Assembly: GCA_945889175.1 (NCBI GenBank)
Contig: CAMDBF010000002.1
Location: 1 to 64,000, forward strand
Reading direction: 5' to 3'
Origin: Rickettsia typhi
GTDB lineage: Bacteria; Pseudomonadota; Alphaproteobacteria; Rickettsiales; Deianiraeaceae
DNA length: 64,000 bases
Below the pieces are notes generated by a model. That model was not told the DNA's origin, made no database searches, and was given only the letters and a program-made list of their open reading frames with translations. This document shows, piece by piece, positions 42,793 through 53,003 of this stretch (the first letter of the stretch is position 1; every line of letters begins with the position of its first letter). The position numbers and the translations under genes were made by a program.

Positions 42793-42873
42793 CTTTTACA
42801 TTATACTCTTTGACAAATGATAAGAAGTAATGTAAAATACCTATTAGCTAATTAGTTGAATTACAGTTTTTTT

Positions 42874-43566
42874 ATGAAGGAGAAGCTTACAAAACAGGAG
42901 CTAGCCGACCTTAGAATGTCGCATTCATGGTATACGGATAGATACTTTATATCTTTAGTACAGAGGAACTTTTTGTTTATCTTTTGTCTTGCCTGCTTTA
43001 CGGCATTGATTGCAAGCTTACTTGTAATCAAGGTAATGATAGAAAAAAACTCCATTGAACCTTATATAATTGAGGTAAGTGATAGCAGCCTTATCCCAAC
43101 AAGTGTTTCAACACAGAGTGTTAAAAGTTATAGTGATGCAAATCCATTAGTCATTGAGCACTTTTTAACCCAGTATGTAAAAAAACGCGAGACTTACGAC
43201 CCGCTATCTTACTCTTACGACTATAATGTTGTTATAAAAACATTATCAAATGATCAGGTTTATGGTCAATTTTTGGCAAGTATGAGAGACGAAAAGATAA
43301 GCCCTATAATGCTAATTGGTAAAAACGGAAGGATTGATACCGTTATTAAGCAGGTTGTGCCTAAAATTAAAAATAATACTTTTATTTTTAGAATCAGCAA
43401 GGTACCAAGTGGTCAAGGTGCTGATAAGGGTCCTAAAAATTATCAAGTGACCATGAAGTATGATTTTAATACAAGTGGAATGTCATACGAAGATTCAATG
43501 ATTAACCCACTTGGCATTAAAATTAATAATTACGAAATTTTAGACGAAAGAAGTTTAAGCGATTAA
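42874..43566 (+). CDS. virB8: Type IV secretion system protein VirB8
   Basis: 230 residues from the ATG at 42874; a TTG six codons upstream is less likely. A short cytoplasmic N terminus (SHSWYTDRYFISLVQRN) is followed by one membrane segment at about 33-56 (FLFIFCLACFTALIASLLVI) and a periplasmic domain of NTF2-like layout with TQYVKKRETYDPLSYSYDYN and a conserved-looking late part (YQVTMKYDF, NPLGIKINNYEI). VirB8 is an assembly factor of the VirB/Rickettsiales vir homolog machine. It stands alone between purK and gpmI; Rickettsiales often have duplicated, dispersed virB8 genes. Confidence 0.85.
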   Translation: MKEKLTKQELADLRMSHSWYTDRYFISLVQRNFLFIFCLACFTALIASLLVIKVMIEKNSIEPYIIEVSDSSLIPTSVSTQSVKSYSDANPLVIEHFLTQYVKKRETYDPLSYSYDYNVVIKTLSNDQVYGQFLASMRDEKISPIMLIGKNGRIDTVIKQVVPKIKNNTFIFRISKVPSGQGADKGPKNYQVTMKYDFNTSGMSYEDSMINPLGIKINNYEILDERSLSD

Positions 43567-43578
43567 TAATATCAAATA

Positions 43579-45096
43579 ATGAAAAAAGTATTTTTATGTA
43601 TATTGGATGGCTACTCTATAGCTAATCCAGACTATCAGTTTAATGCAATATTTAAGGCTAAGACTCCAAATATTAAAAGAATTATTTCACAGTATCCAAT
43701 GTCAATGCTTAAAACCTCTGGCTTAAGTGTTGGCTTGCCCGAGGGGCAAATGGGCAACTCCGAGGTTGGACATATGACAATTGGCTCTGGTAGAGTGATT
43801 TATCAAGACTTACCAAAGATAGATAAGGCAATAGTCGATGGTAGTATATTTACAAAAAGCGAAATTATAGATACATTACACTCTCTTAAACTCAGTGGTA
43901 AAAGTTTGCATTTAATAGGTTTGTGCTCCGATGGAGGAGTACATAGCCACTCAAGCCACATTGTTGCCATTGCAAATTTTTTTACAAACAATGGAATAAA
44001 GGTGCACCTACATCTAATTACCGATGGTAGGGATGTGGCACCTCAAAGCTTTGATAGGCATTTTAATAGCTATTTATTACCAAAACTGCATCATTATAAT
44101 TCACTTTGCTTTGTCTCAACTGCCTGCGGTAGATACTATGCCATGGATAGGGACAAAAAAATGGATAGAACAAAAAGCTATTATAACCTCATCAACAGCG
44201 GCGATGCTAATGAGCTAAGATTTACAAACCTTTCGGATGCAATCCAGCAAAGTTACTCAAACGGCGTAAGTGATGAATTTATCAACCCTCTTGCATCAGT
44301 ACACTACAAAGGGGTGGAGGATGGTGATAGTGTTTTAATGGCAAATTTTAGATCCGATAGGGCAAGACAAATTTTTGAATTAATTTGCGATAATCAATTC
44401 TTTGCCCATAAAATATCGATGACGCATTATTCGGATTTTATCTCACAAGGATGCAAGGTATTATTTACAAAGGATAATGTTAAAAACACATTAGGCGAGG
44501 TTTTGTCGCAAAAAGGACTAAGGCAACTTCATATTGCTGAGACCGAAAAATATGCTCATGTTACATTCTTTTTTAACGGTGGAAGAGAAGAGCCATTTGA
44601 AGGTGAGGATAGAATTCTTATAAATTCTCCATCCGTTGCAACTTACGATATTAAGCCTGAAATGTCGCTTCCTGAGCTTCAAGCCAAATTGATTGAGGCA
44701 ATAAGTAGCTTAAAATATGATTTTATTGTTTGTAACATAGCAAACGGCGACATGGTTGGGCATAGTGGTAACTTTGAGGCAGCAAAGAAGGCGGCAGAGC
44801 ATATTGATTCTTTTTTAGCAAGCATAGAGCAAGAGGTTTTGAAAAACGATTACACAATGCTTATTACTGCAGATCATGGTAATTTGGAGGAGATGGTTGA
44901 TAGTCAAAGCGGAGAAATTCATACCCAGCATACAACAAACGATGTTCAGTTTATTTATGTTGCAAATGACTACAAAGGTGTTGATTTAAAACATGGTGGG
45001 CTTAACGACATAGCTCCTAGTATTTTATCTCTGCTTAATATTGCTGCACCAGATGGAATGGATGGAGTGAATTTAGTATCTATTAAAAAAAACTAG
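43579..45096 (+). CDS. gpmI: 2,3-bisphosphoglycerate-independent phosphoglycerate mutase
   Basis: Mn-dependent glycolytic/gluconeogenic enzyme interconverting 3- and 2-phosphoglycerate. 505 residues. The first metal Asp is in VFLCILDGYS and the catalytic Ser in EGQMGNSEVGHMTIGSGR. HLITDGRDVAPQSF, ANFRSDRARQIFEL and TADHGNLEEM follow, with further metal ligands. It is complete, 12 bases after virB8 and 4 bases before the CvpA-like gene. Confidence 0.97.
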   Translation: MKKVFLCILDGYSIANPDYQFNAIFKAKTPNIKRIISQYPMSMLKTSGLSVGLPEGQMGNSEVGHMTIGSGRVIYQDLPKIDKAIVDGSIFTKSEIIDTLHSLKLSGKSLHLIGLCSDGGVHSHSSHIVAIANFFTNNGIKVHLHLITDGRDVAPQSFDRHFNSYLLPKLHHYNSLCFVSTACGRYYAMDRDKKMDRTKSYYNLINSGDANELRFTNLSDAIQQSYSNGVSDEFINPLASVHYKGVEDGDSVLMANFRSDRARQIFELICDNQFFAHKISMTHYSDFISQGCKVLFTKDNVKNTLGEVLSQKGLRQLHIAETEKYAHVTFFFNGGREEPFEGEDRILINSPSVATYDIKPEMSLPELQAKLIEAISSLKYDFIVCNIANGDMVGHSGNFEAAKKAAEHIDSFLASIEQEVLKNDYTMLITADHGNLEEMVDSQSGEIHTQHTTNDVQFIYVANDYKGVDLKHGGLNDIAPSILSLLNIAAPDGMDGVNLVSIKKN

Positions 45097-45100
45097 ATAT

Positions 45101-46207
45101 ATGCTGATATTTGAATTTGCAACAATAGTAGGTGTTGTTTTTTTTGTTTTACACGCAATGAAAAATCATTTTATTGCCGTTTTTGTAAATCAAGGATTGA
45201 TGACATTTTGGGCATATTTTGCACTCTTTGTTTGTAGTTTAGATTTTTTCAATACAAGACTGGACCCTGTGCGGGCAGCATTGTTATTTTATTTTTTACT
45301 CATCGGCTTAACAATATTTACCAATGTTTTGTTAAAAGATTTTGTGGCAAATGTAATACGAAATTTAATAATAAATCCTGCAAAGCTTGCCAAGAATACA
45401 GTATTAAGTTTTAGCATTGCAACATCTATTGCCTTTGGTGTTTGCTTTTGTTTGATTAATATAGTTTTTGTTTCAAAATTTTTCATTGAAGCTGAAACAT
45501 TTAAAGCAAGTCCTTTGATTCAGTTTGTTAGAATGAAAAATATTTTTGGTTCAGGCGATACTTATCAAAAGATTACACAAAAAAATAGTGTAGCTAGCTT
45601 TTTAACAAGTTATGATTTTTTTAATACCTTAGGGCTTCCAGTTAACCAATTTGTTGTTATAGAGTCTATGGTAAAGCGTAGTCCAAATTTTGATTTAAAG
45701 GATGTTGAAGTTTATCATAAAAAATATAATGATAATAAAAAAACAATGTTATTTTTTATCAAACTTTATTTAAAGTCTTACCCAACAATTGCAACTGACG
45801 ATGCGGTAAGTATTCAGCAGGTTGATGTTTTAAGGCAGCTTTTACTTTATGGGCGTATAGCTAATCAAGTAACGGAGAAGGAAGACGAGGCTTTGCAGGA
45901 TATTATTAAGCAAGAGGTGAAAAAAGATATAGCCCAAACAGGGCAAGATGCTCAAGATGAAAACATGGAAGAGGTGGATAGCGGTGACGAAAACACTTCA
46001 ATTGCTGCAACGCCAATTGTCTCAAAAAAGCAAGATTTAAATGAGGGCTATCTTGGAGTGCAAAAAAATAATCAATTAGCAGATGGCGATGTTGATTTAC
46101 TTGGTGAAATTGTAAGATACAATATCAAGTCTAATGATTCTAGGCAATTAAGGTTAAATCATGTTGAAACGGATGAGATTGGTAACCTTATAGAGCAAGT
46201 TCAGTAA
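45101..46207 (+). CDS. CvpA-like membrane protein
   Basis: 368 residues. About four membrane segments lie in the first 145 residues (LIFEFATIVGVVFFVLHAMK; LMTFWAYFALFVCSLDFF; AALLFYFLLIGLTIFTNVLL; LSFSIATSIAFGVCFCLIN). A soluble half of about 220 residues ends in an acidic Gln/Glu/Asp-rich tail. The membrane topology resembles the CvpA (colicin V production) family, but key residues are too diverged to be sure. It lies 4 bases after gpmI and 12 before thrB, so it is co-transcribed with metabolic genes. Confidence 0.5.
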   Translation: MLIFEFATIVGVVFFVLHAMKNHFIAVFVNQGLMTFWAYFALFVCSLDFFNTRLDPVRAALLFYFLLIGLTIFTNVLLKDFVANVIRNLIINPAKLAKNTVLSFSIATSIAFGVCFCLINIVFVSKFFIEAETFKASPLIQFVRMKNIFGSGDTYQKITQKNSVASFLTSYDFFNTLGLPVNQFVVIESMVKRSPNFDLKDVEVYHKKYNDNKKTMLFFIKLYLKSYPTIATDDAVSIQQVDVLRQLLLYGRIANQVTEKEDEALQDIIKQEVKKDIAQTGQDAQDENMEEVDSGDENTSIAATPIVSKKQDLNEGYLGVQKNNQLADGDVDLLGEIVRYNIKSNDSRQLRLNHVETDEIGNLIEQVQ

Positions 46208-46219
46208 TGTTGTTAATTT

Positions 46220-47212
46220 ATGGCAGTTTTTTTTAATCTCGATAAAGAGGCGGTCTTGGCAACTTTAGGTAGGTATAGCTATATTTATAACAATTTAGTT
46301 CTTATTAAATCAATAGAAGAGGGTAGTGAAAATTCAAATTACTTTGTACACTTTAAAAAAGAAGGTTTTATTGAAAAATGTGTATTAACAATTTTTGGTC
46401 CAAGAACAAACCAATATAATGTAAATTTTTATATCCAAGTGCAGAACTTGCTAAATAAAAATAACATTCCAAGCCCTTATATTTTAAAAGCAGACAACCA
46501 AAGTAGCTTTGGTTATATTGATGGCAAGCCATTTTTAATAGCATCCTTTTTACATGGTACCTCTAAATCTATAAATGACATTACGGAAGATGATTGTTTT
46601 GAGTTTGGTGCTATGCTGGCGAGGTTTCACTTGCTTGCATCAAGCGAGATAGAGGATATAATTGAAAATACATTTTGGATATTTAAATTTAAAGATATTT
46701 TTAGACAATGTGTTGAATTGGGTCTTGATGGCTGGGAGCTTAACTATTTTCAAAACGAATTAAATAAAATAAATTTTAAACAAAGCTCCTCAAAACAATC
46801 GGCTGGTGACTTGCCATTTGGTATTATTCATGCAGATCCCTTTCCTGATAATGTATTTTTTGACAATGGTAAGATCTCTGGATTTTTTGATTTTTATTTT
46901 TCGTGTAGTGGCTATTTAATTTACGATGTTGCCATAGCAATGCTGGCATGGTGCTTTGACAGTGGTAATAACATAATTGCAGATCGCATAAATGCAATAA
47001 GTCAAGGATATCAATCGGTGAGAAGCTTTACTAAAACTGAAAAACTTTTGTTACCATACTTTATTGATATTGCATCTTTAAGGTTTTACTCAACAAGAAT
47101 GATTGATAGGTTGACAAGCCGTATTGATGTTTCAAAAAAAGCCAAGGATCCAAACGATTTTAGATTAAGAAAGATTTTTTTACAAGATCACATAAAACCA
47201 AACTTTATCTAA
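46220..47212 (+). CDS. thrB: Homoserine kinase (ThrB, aminoglycoside-phosphotransferase fold)
   Basis: 330 residues. The start and end of the kinase domain are those of the APH-type ThrB of alphaproteobacteria: EEGSENSNYFVHFKK (glycine-rich loop region), GIIHADPFPDNVFF (catalytic loop with Asp), then GFFDFYFSCSGYLIYDVAIA and MLAWCFD. It phosphorylates homoserine on the way to threonine. thrC and thrA are not in the window. Confidence 0.92.
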   Translation: MAVFFNLDKEAVLATLGRYSYIYNNLVLIKSIEEGSENSNYFVHFKKEGFIEKCVLTIFGPRTNQYNVNFYIQVQNLLNKNNIPSPYILKADNQSSFGYIDGKPFLIASFLHGTSKSINDITEDDCFEFGAMLARFHLLASSEIEDIIENTFWIFKFKDIFRQCVELGLDGWELNYFQNELNKINFKQSSSKQSAGDLPFGIIHADPFPDNVFFDNGKISGFFDFYFSCSGYLIYDVAIAMLAWCFDSGNNIIADRINAISQGYQSVRSFTKTEKLLLPYFIDIASLRFYSTRMIDRLTSRIDVSKKAKDPNDFRLRKIFLQDHIKPNFI

Positions 47213-47474
47213 ATAAAAAATCTTTAAAAAAATGTATAATTTTTAAAAAATTGTTTGATAATAAAATAAAATAGATTTACATTGTTGTCTAGTATCATTT
47301 TTATATAAATGTAGTTTTTAGTAATAATAATGTGCAAATCACTTATTACTTGCTAAATAACATAAAATATGATATAATTAAATTGTAATTGTTGTTTTAG
47401 CTTAACTTTTTTGATGCAAACATCAATAATCAACTAAGTTTTGTTAAAATATTTATCTTGTATTTAAGCTGTTT
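47213..47474. other. AT-rich gap before nusB
   Basis: 262 bases without a gene. The sequence is extremely AT-rich, and no distinct promoter pair or RNA structure stands out. Confidence 0.4.
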
Positions 47475-48233
47475 ATGTCTTTTAGTGACGACGGCAATGG
47501 TAAACCATCACCCATTGCAACTTTTATTAAAAAACCTTTTGGTAATTTTGGTGGTAAAGCAAAACTTTCAGTAAGTGATAGCGAGGGGTACGACCCAACC
47601 TTGGCATCTCAAAAATTTAGCGAATCAACTAGCTTTGTAAAAAAAGATAGTGATGCTGGAGGCGATGGACATAAAACATTTCCTTTTGAGTCTCTTAGTA
47701 AAAAAGAAAGATTTGAGCAATTTTTAACTTATAGAAAACGCTTAACAAGACTTGCATTTTCGCAGTGCTGTTATTTGTACGAAATTCAATTTTTAACAAG
47801 CGACAATAACTTTCAGGACGAGATTACATCCGAGCATCTTGATAAAAAAATTAATCCAGATGATATAGTTAAGTCCGTAGTATTTTTATATAGAAATGTC
47901 TTTTTTTACGGAAGATACGGCTTAATTAACAAGAAGAAAAAACTTGAGGAAAAAAAACTCTGCGATGATGTTACTGGTATAATTAAGTATATTAACGAAA
48001 TTGACGATATCATTAAGCATAAACTTAAACCAAAGTGGACTGTTTATAGGCTGGATCCAATTGTTAGATCGATTCTTAGAGCTGCAGTCTACGAGCTTAC
48101 AAGATGCTTTGATTCTAATAAAAAAATTATTATCAGTGAGTATGTCAAGTTATCGACATCTTACTACGACGACCCAGTTATTATAGGTTTTATAAATGGA
48201 ATTTTGGACAAAATATCTCAAGACTATAGGTAG
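47475..48233 (+). CDS. nusB: Transcription antitermination protein NusB
   Basis: NusB, with NusE/S10, binds boxA of rRNA leaders. The helical core shows TYRKRLTRLAFSQCCYLYEI at the front and RLDPIVRSILRAAVYELTRC, IISEYVKLSTSYYDDPVIIG and GFINGILDKISQDYR at the end, all typical. At 252 residues it is longer than usual (about 140-160) owing to about 75 N-terminal residues rich in Gly, Ser, Lys and Asp (DDGNGKPSPIATFIKKPFGN). An expanded loop of Lys-rich residues is also present. Confidence 0.88.
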   Translation: MSFSDDGNGKPSPIATFIKKPFGNFGGKAKLSVSDSEGYDPTLASQKFSESTSFVKKDSDAGGDGHKTFPFESLSKKERFEQFLTYRKRLTRLAFSQCCYLYEIQFLTSDNNFQDEITSEHLDKKINPDDIVKSVVFLYRNVFFYGRYGLINKKKKLEEKKLCDDVTGIIKYINEIDDIIKHKLKPKWTVYRLDPIVRSILRAAVYELTRCFDSNKKIIISEYVKLSTSYYDDPVIIGFINGILDKISQDYR

Positions 48234-48687
48234 CTTTACAAAACAAGTAAAAACATTATTCTTGCTTGTTTTCCCATTATGCCTTGCTTTGCAAGCCTGC
48301 ACTGGCGACCAGCCTGACTTAAGTAACGACCTACCTTTTGATGAAACAAGCTTAGGTGCAAGCCTTACATTTATACCTATGTACAAGGCTAAGGCTGGAT
48401 ACCTTGTTAGCCCAAGCTCAAAGGAGTATTTAAATACCTCGCTTGAAATGAAAAATGGAGTGCCAATAATGCTACAGGCATTTTCCTACAGTTTAACAAG
48501 TAATGTGCAGATAAATCAAAGTCTTATTTTGCAGGATTTAAATCGTTCGCTTTTAGTCTATCCTTTTTGTCAGTTTGGCAGCATTATACTGCACACTTAT
48601 AATGCCAAAAGTGAATTAGAGGAAAACCCAGATGATTTTGTCTACATAGTCAGCGGTTACTGTAAGGATTTTGTGGTAAAAAAATAA
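48196..48687 (+). CDS. Small putative lipoprotein
   Basis: Not recognised beyond its class. 163 residues with a hydrophobic signal (TLFLLVFPLCLALQAC) and a lipobox Cys at about residue 35. The mature part is about 125 residues, mixed polar, without known motifs. The start overlaps the end of nusB by 38 bases; no ATG further in would keep the whole signal peptide, so the overlap is accepted. It converges with cimA, 8 bases away. It would be a client of LspA and the Lol system if real. Confidence 0.6.
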   Translation: MEFWTKYLKTIGSFTKQVKTLFLLVFPLCLALQACTGDQPDLSNDLPFDETSLGASLTFIPMYKAKAGYLVSPSSKEYLNTSLEMKNGVPIMLQAFSYSLTSNVQINQSLILQDLNRSLLVYPFCQFGSIILHTYNAKSELEENPDDFVYIVSGYCKDFVVKK

Positions 48688-48695
48688 ATAGCTTG

Positions 48696-50381
48696 CTAAC
48701 TATATAAAAAGATGTAATTATATGCGTCAAGAAGGGCATAAATACTTGCTGTTACTGGGTCAAACTCTACCCCTGTTGTGTGTAAAATTAACTGGTCTTG
48801 AGAGTTTGTGTTTTGCTGAATAATTTTTATATCAACCCTCACTTTTGATCTTGAGCTGCGTCCTAGGGAGTCTTGAGTGTCGCTTGCGATTACCTTTACC
48901 TTGTAATCTGCTATTTCAATGTCGATAAAATTGTGCCTGTTGATAAAATCGTGCTCGCGGAGAAAACCTCCGCAGTGGACAAAATGGTTCCCAGCATTTG
49001 TAACGGCTTGTTTTATTGCTAAAAATGAAGCATCAACTATGCCGTGATTGCTGCTAGCCTTGTATCTGTGCTGTAAGTTTTGATTGGCTATTTCAATGCA
49101 AATATCGCTATTGCTGATAATATCCTTTGTGCAATCAGTATAGCTAATTGTATTAGTAAAATCCTGAAGTATTAAGCTGTCAACTTTGCCATCGATAAAT
49201 CGTTTTACAAACATGTAAAAGCTGGTTTCGGCATTTTCAAAGCTATAGCCTTGAGACTCCTTTTCCTTAACCAAAAGGGTAATTTCCTTTGCTTTTGAGA
49301 GATATTTTTCATCATTTAAGCCAACTTTTTTTAACATTGCAAGAGTGCTTGCAGTGCCAGCTTGATTTGAACTTGGTATTTTACGCGTGTTGCCTACAAT
49401 CTCGGGGTCAATATGCTCATATGTTGCTGGGTTTTTTAATACTGCCGAGGCATGTAGTCCGCCTTTATGAACAAAGGCACTTGCCCCAACATAGGGTAGG
49501 TTAATTTGAGGTTCTCTGTTAAGTAAGTCATCTAATTTTTTTGATAGGCTTGGAAGCTCTTTTAGTTTGTCGCTTAAAACCCCGCAGTCAAGACCCATTT
49601 TAAGTATTAAGTTTGGTATTACAGAGCAAAGATTTGCATTGCCACATCTTTCGCCAAGTCCGTTGATTGTTCCTTGCACAAGCCTCGCCCCAGCCTTAAC
49701 GGATGCTAGTGTGTTTGCAACTGCACATTCTGTATCGTTATGTGTGTGTATGCCTATCTTTGCTTGAGGTAGGGCATCTACAACCGCTTTTGTAATTGCA
49801 AAAACATCATCTGGCATCATTCCGCCGTTTGTATCGCATAAAACAAGCCAATCAGCTCCGCCTTGCAAGGCTGATTTAAGGCATTTTATTGCATAATCTG
49901 GATTTTTAATATAGCCATCAAAAAAATGCTCAGCATCAAATAAAACCTCGCTTGCCTTCGTTTTTAAGTAACTAACTGACTCCTCTATTGCACTTAAGTT
50001 GTCTTCAAGACTAATATTAAGAGCCTCTTTTACATGAAAATCCCAAGTTTTACCAACAATGCAAAAAAATCCTGCCCCAGAGTTGACAAGCCCAGCAAGA
50101 ACTGGATCGTTATGACTACTATTACCATGTTTTTTAGTCATTCCAAAGGCTGTAATTTTAGTATTTTTAAATTTATCTTTTCCGTTATAACAGGTTTCAA
50201 AAACTTTAGTATCAACATCGTTTGCCCCCGGCCACCCAGCTTCGATGTAATCAACTCCAAAATTATAAAGGCTATTGATAAAACTTACTTTTTCGCTCAC
50301 GCCAAAGCTTACCCCGCTTGTTTGGGCACCATCTCTAAGAGTTGTGTCGTATATGTAGACTCTGTTTTTGTTTTTTGTCAT
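48696..50381 (-). CDS. cimA: Citramalate synthase (LeuA-type acyltransferase family)
   Basis: 561 residues from the second of two adjacent ATGs (50384/50381). VYIYDTTLRDGAQTSGVSF is the DRE-TIM opening with the metal Asp. IEAGWPGAND, the metal site GIHTHNDTECAVANTL and QGTINGLGERCGNANL are diagnostic, and a C-terminal LeuA-dimer regulatory domain follows (RSKVRVDIKI, AYNYIFLYS). The DGAQTSG variant and length fit the citramalate synthase group (threonine-independent isoleucine route) better than 2-isopropylmalate synthase. Homocitrate or isopropylmalate activity cannot be excluded. It stands alone on the minus strand. Confidence 0.82.
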   Translation of the reverse strand: MTKNKNRVYIYDTTLRDGAQTSGVSFGVSEKVSFINSLYNFGVDYIEAGWPGANDVDTKVFETCYNGKDKFKNTKITAFGMTKKHGNSSHNDPVLAGLVNSGAGFFCIVGKTWDFHVKEALNISLEDNLSAIEESVSYLKTKASEVLFDAEHFFDGYIKNPDYAIKCLKSALQGGADWLVLCDTNGGMMPDDVFAITKAVVDALPQAKIGIHTHNDTECAVANTLASVKAGARLVQGTINGLGERCGNANLCSVIPNLILKMGLDCGVLSDKLKELPSLSKKLDDLLNREPQINLPYVGASAFVHKGGLHASAVLKNPATYEHIDPEIVGNTRKIPSSNQAGTASTLAMLKKVGLNDEKYLSKAKEITLLVKEKESQGYSFENAETSFYMFVKRFIDGKVDSLILQDFTNTISYTDCTKDIISNSDICIEIANQNLQHRYKASSNHGIVDASFLAIKQAVTNAGNHFVHCGGFLREHDFINRHNFIDIEIADYKVKVIASDTQDSLGRSSRSKVRVDIKIIQQNTNSQDQLILHTTGVEFDPVTASIYALLDAYNYIFLYS

Positions 50382-50560
50382 CAAATTTAACCAAAAATAC
50401 CTTAATGCAATTCTAACAAAAGCTTAGAATTATGCAAGTATTTGTGATTGAAAAATAAGATAATTCTACATTAAAACTCCTCCAAGCTATATTAGTAATT
50501 AGAGATCTTAAGTATTCAACATAACTTAGCAACTTTAGTTAAATAATATCAACAAAAATG

Positions 50561-50589
50561 TTGACAAGGTTTTTTGCAAAATATACAAA
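50561..50589 (+). promoter_or_regulatory. Promoter of aspC-thiG
   Basis: TTGACA (50561-50566), a 17-base spacer, TACAAA (50584-50589), 53 bases upstream of the aspC ATG. Confidence 0.5.
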
Positions 50590-50641
50590 GTAAGTCAATA
50601 TCTAACTAGGTTAATGTAAATGATTGATTGCTATTTTTATT

Positions 50642-51859
50642 ATGTCACCTTCAAATCAAATGTTTTTCTCCCAAAGGGTTTTAAGTTTAAAGCCATCTGC
50701 AACCATAGCACTAACAACAAAGGCAAAGCAGCTTAAGGCCGATGGTAAGGATGTTATTGTTTTAGGTGCAGGCGAGCCTGATTTTGACACTCCGAAAAAT
50801 ATTAAAGACTTTGCAAAAAAAGCAATAGATCTAGGTAAAACAAAATATACCCCAGTTGCCGGTACAAACGAGTTAAGACAGGCTGTTGTTAATAAATTTA
50901 AAAAAGAAAACAACATTGATTACAAAATAAACGAGGTAATAGTTGGCACAGGGGCAAAGCAAGTGCTATTTAATGTATTAATGGCAACTGTTGAAGGTGG
51001 CGACGAGGTTATTATTCCTGCTCCTTACTGGGTTAGTTACCCTGATATTGTGAGTTTGTTTGGTGGTGCCAACATTTTTATTAAAACAAAAAAAGAAAAT
51101 TCTTTTAAAGCTACTGCCGTTGAAATTGAAAATGCAATTTCCTCTAAAACAAAATGGGTGATTTTAAACTCTCCTTCAAACCCAAGTGGTGAGGTTTATA
51201 CTAAAGAGGAGCTTATGAGTATAGCTGAGGTTGCAAGAAGGCATAAACATGTTTATTTTTTATGCGACGATATTTACGAGCATATTCTCTACGATGGTAA
51301 GTTTTATACCCTAGCTGAAATTGCCCCTGACTTAGCTGATAGGGTTTTTACTTTAAATGGGGTTTCAAAGTCCTACTCAATGACTGGCTGGCGTATAGGT
51401 TATGGTGCAATTAAAAATGCTGAGCTTATTAAAATGCTTGATAATATTCAATCACAAAGCACATCAAACCCATCATCAATATCGCAGGAAGCTGCACTTG
51501 AAGCTCTAAATGGTACCCAAGACTTTATTGCAACAAACATGGCAATCTTTAAAGCAAGAAGGGACATGGTTGTTAAAGCCCTTAATGATATTCAGGGCAT
51601 TTGGACATCCTTGCCAAGTGGTGCATTTTATGTGTTTTTTTCAATCGAAGGCTTGCTTGGCAAAAAAACCTCCGATGGTTTAACTATTACAAGCTGTATG
51701 GATTTTACAAACTACTTGCTTGACAAACATCTTGTTGCGGGTGTTCCGGGTTCTGCCTTTGGATACGAAAATTACATAAGGATCTCTTACGCCACAAGCG
51801 AGGCTGAGCTTAAAACCGCAATGCAAAGAATTAAAGATGCTGTTGATGCTTTGATTTAG
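50642..51859 (+). CDS. aspC: Aspartate aminotransferase (class I, PLP-dependent)
   Basis: 405 residues from ATG 50642; the frame opens at 50624 with a hydrophobic stretch foreign to the family. [51 protein letters not shown], the [18 protein letters not shown] stretch and [16 protein letters not shown] (PLP Lys near residue 243) match the alphaproteobacterial AspC (subgroup I-gamma). It links oxaloacetate and glutamate to aspartate. thiG follows after 11 bases. Confidence 0.93.
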   Translation: MSPSNQMFFSQRVLSLKPSATIALTTKAKQLKADGKDVIVLGAGEPDFDTPKNIKDFAKKAIDLGKTKYTPVAGTNELRQAVVNKFKKENNIDYKINEVIVGTGAKQVLFNVLMATVEGGDEVIIPAPYWVSYPDIVSLFGGANIFIKTKKENSFKATAVEIENAISSKTKWVILNSPSNPSGEVYTKEELMSIAEVARRHKHVYFLCDDIYEHILYDGKFYTLAEIAPDLADRVFTLNGVSKSYSMTGWRIGYGAIKNAELIKMLDNIQSQSTSNPSSISQEAALEALNGTQDFIATNMAIFKARRDMVVKALNDIQGIWTSLPSGAFYVFFSIEGLLGKKTSDGLTITSCMDFTNYLLDKHLVAGVPGSAFGYENYIRISYATSEAELKTAMQRIKDAVDALI

Positions 51860-51870
51860 TTATATTGTTT

Positions 51871-52647
51871 ATGCTAAAAATTGGTAAATATTCTTTTAAC
51901 TCAAGACTTATTGTTGGTACTGGCAAGTATAAAAATCTTGAGGAGACAAAACTTGCAATAGAGGCAAGCGAGGCAGACATAGTAACAGTTGCCGTTAGAA
52001 GGGTTAATATTGAAGATAAAAACCAAGAGATGTTGCAGGACTATCTTGACCCTGCAAAAATTACTTACTTACCAAATACCGCTGGTTGCTTTACCGCTGA
52101 TGATGCAGTGCGTACCCTAAGACTTGCGCGCGACATAGGGGGATGGAACCTTGTAAAACTTGAGGTATTAAGTAATACAAAAACTTTATATCCTGATGTA
52201 GAGGCAACTTTTATTGCTGCAAAAGCCCTAGTTAAGGATGGCTTTGAGGTTATGGTTTATACAAATGACGATCCAATTTCTGCAAAAAAACTTGAAGACC
52301 TAGGCTGCGTTGCAATTATGCCACTTGGCTCGCCAATAGGCTCTGGGCTTGGGCTGCAAAATATATTAAATATTAAATTTATCATAGAGCAATCATCAGT
52401 GCCTGTTATTGTTGATGCTGGTGTTGGGCTTGCAAGTCATGCCTGTGTTGCTATGGAGCTTGGTTGTGATGGTGTATTGATGAACTCAGCAATTGCACTC
52501 TCTCAAAACCCAGTATTAATGGCTAAGGCAATGAAAAATGCCATAATCTCTGGTAGGCAGTGTTACGAGGCAGGCTCAATGCAGACAAAGCAGTATGCTC
52601 AGGCTTCAAGCCCTTTATCTAAGGGACAGATGATTGTTTCTAGTTAG
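51871..52647 (+). CDS. thiG: Thiazole synthase ThiG
   Basis: 258 residues from the ATG at 51871; the frame opens at a TTG two codons before. [65 protein letters not shown] (imine-forming Lys), [15 protein letters not shown] and [18 protein letters not shown] are diagnostic. ThiG forms the thiazole part of thiamine with ThiS, ThiO/ThiH and ThiF. None of these is in the window. It ends in TAG and its last 8 bases overlap the 3' end of acpS on the opposite strand. Confidence 0.95.
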   Translation: MLKIGKYSFNSRLIVGTGKYKNLEETKLAIEASEADIVTVAVRRVNIEDKNQEMLQDYLDPAKITYLPNTAGCFTADDAVRTLRLARDIGGWNLVKLEVLSNTKTLYPDVEATFIAAKALVKDGFEVMVYTNDDPISAKKLEDLGCVAIMPLGSPIGSGLGLQNILNIKFIIEQSSVPVIVDAGVGLASHACVAMELGCDGVLMNSAIALSQNPVLMAKAMKNAIISGRQCYEAGSMQTKQYAQASSPLSKGQMIVSS

Positions 52648-53002
52648 TACTTTCAATTATTGCAAAGGCTAGGCAATGATCTTTTTCGTCGCTAATGCTT
52701 ATGTGAGCCCTGTACTTTGCAAGAACTTCATGCTCTGTTACAACTATTGGTTTGCCGTGTGAATCGTTTAAAATTGCAAAATCTTTAAAACCAAGCTTAG
52801 ATGAGATTCCTGTTCCAAAAGCTTTTGCAATTGCCTCTTTTGCAGCAAATCTTTTTGCTAAATAATCGGATTGTTTATCGCCTTTTGTATTATAGATTTC
52901 TTGCTCATCTAGGGTTAAAATTCTTTTTGCAAATCTTAATTTGTCCTTTATTTTGTTTATTCTACTTTTTAAAACAATATCGGTTCCAATTCCAACAATC
53001 AT
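52640..53002 (-). CDS. acpS: Holo-[acyl-carrier-protein] synthase
   Basis: AcpS attaches the phosphopantetheine arm to acyl carrier protein. 120 residues from the ATG at 53002. The frame stays open to 53125, inside virB2, but [10 protein letters not shown] is the canonical start with a Mg-binding Asp. [18 protein letters not shown] has the second catalytic Glu, and [18 protein letters not shown] closes it. virB2 stops one base before this start, so translation may be coupled. Confidence 0.95.
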   Translation of the reverse strand: MIVGIGTDIVLKSRINKIKDKLRFAKRILTLDEQEIYNTKGDKQSDYLAKRFAAKEAIAKAFGTGISSKLGFKDFAILNDSHGKPIVVTEHEVLAKYRAHISISDEKDHCLAFAIIESTN

Positions 53003-53003
53003 A

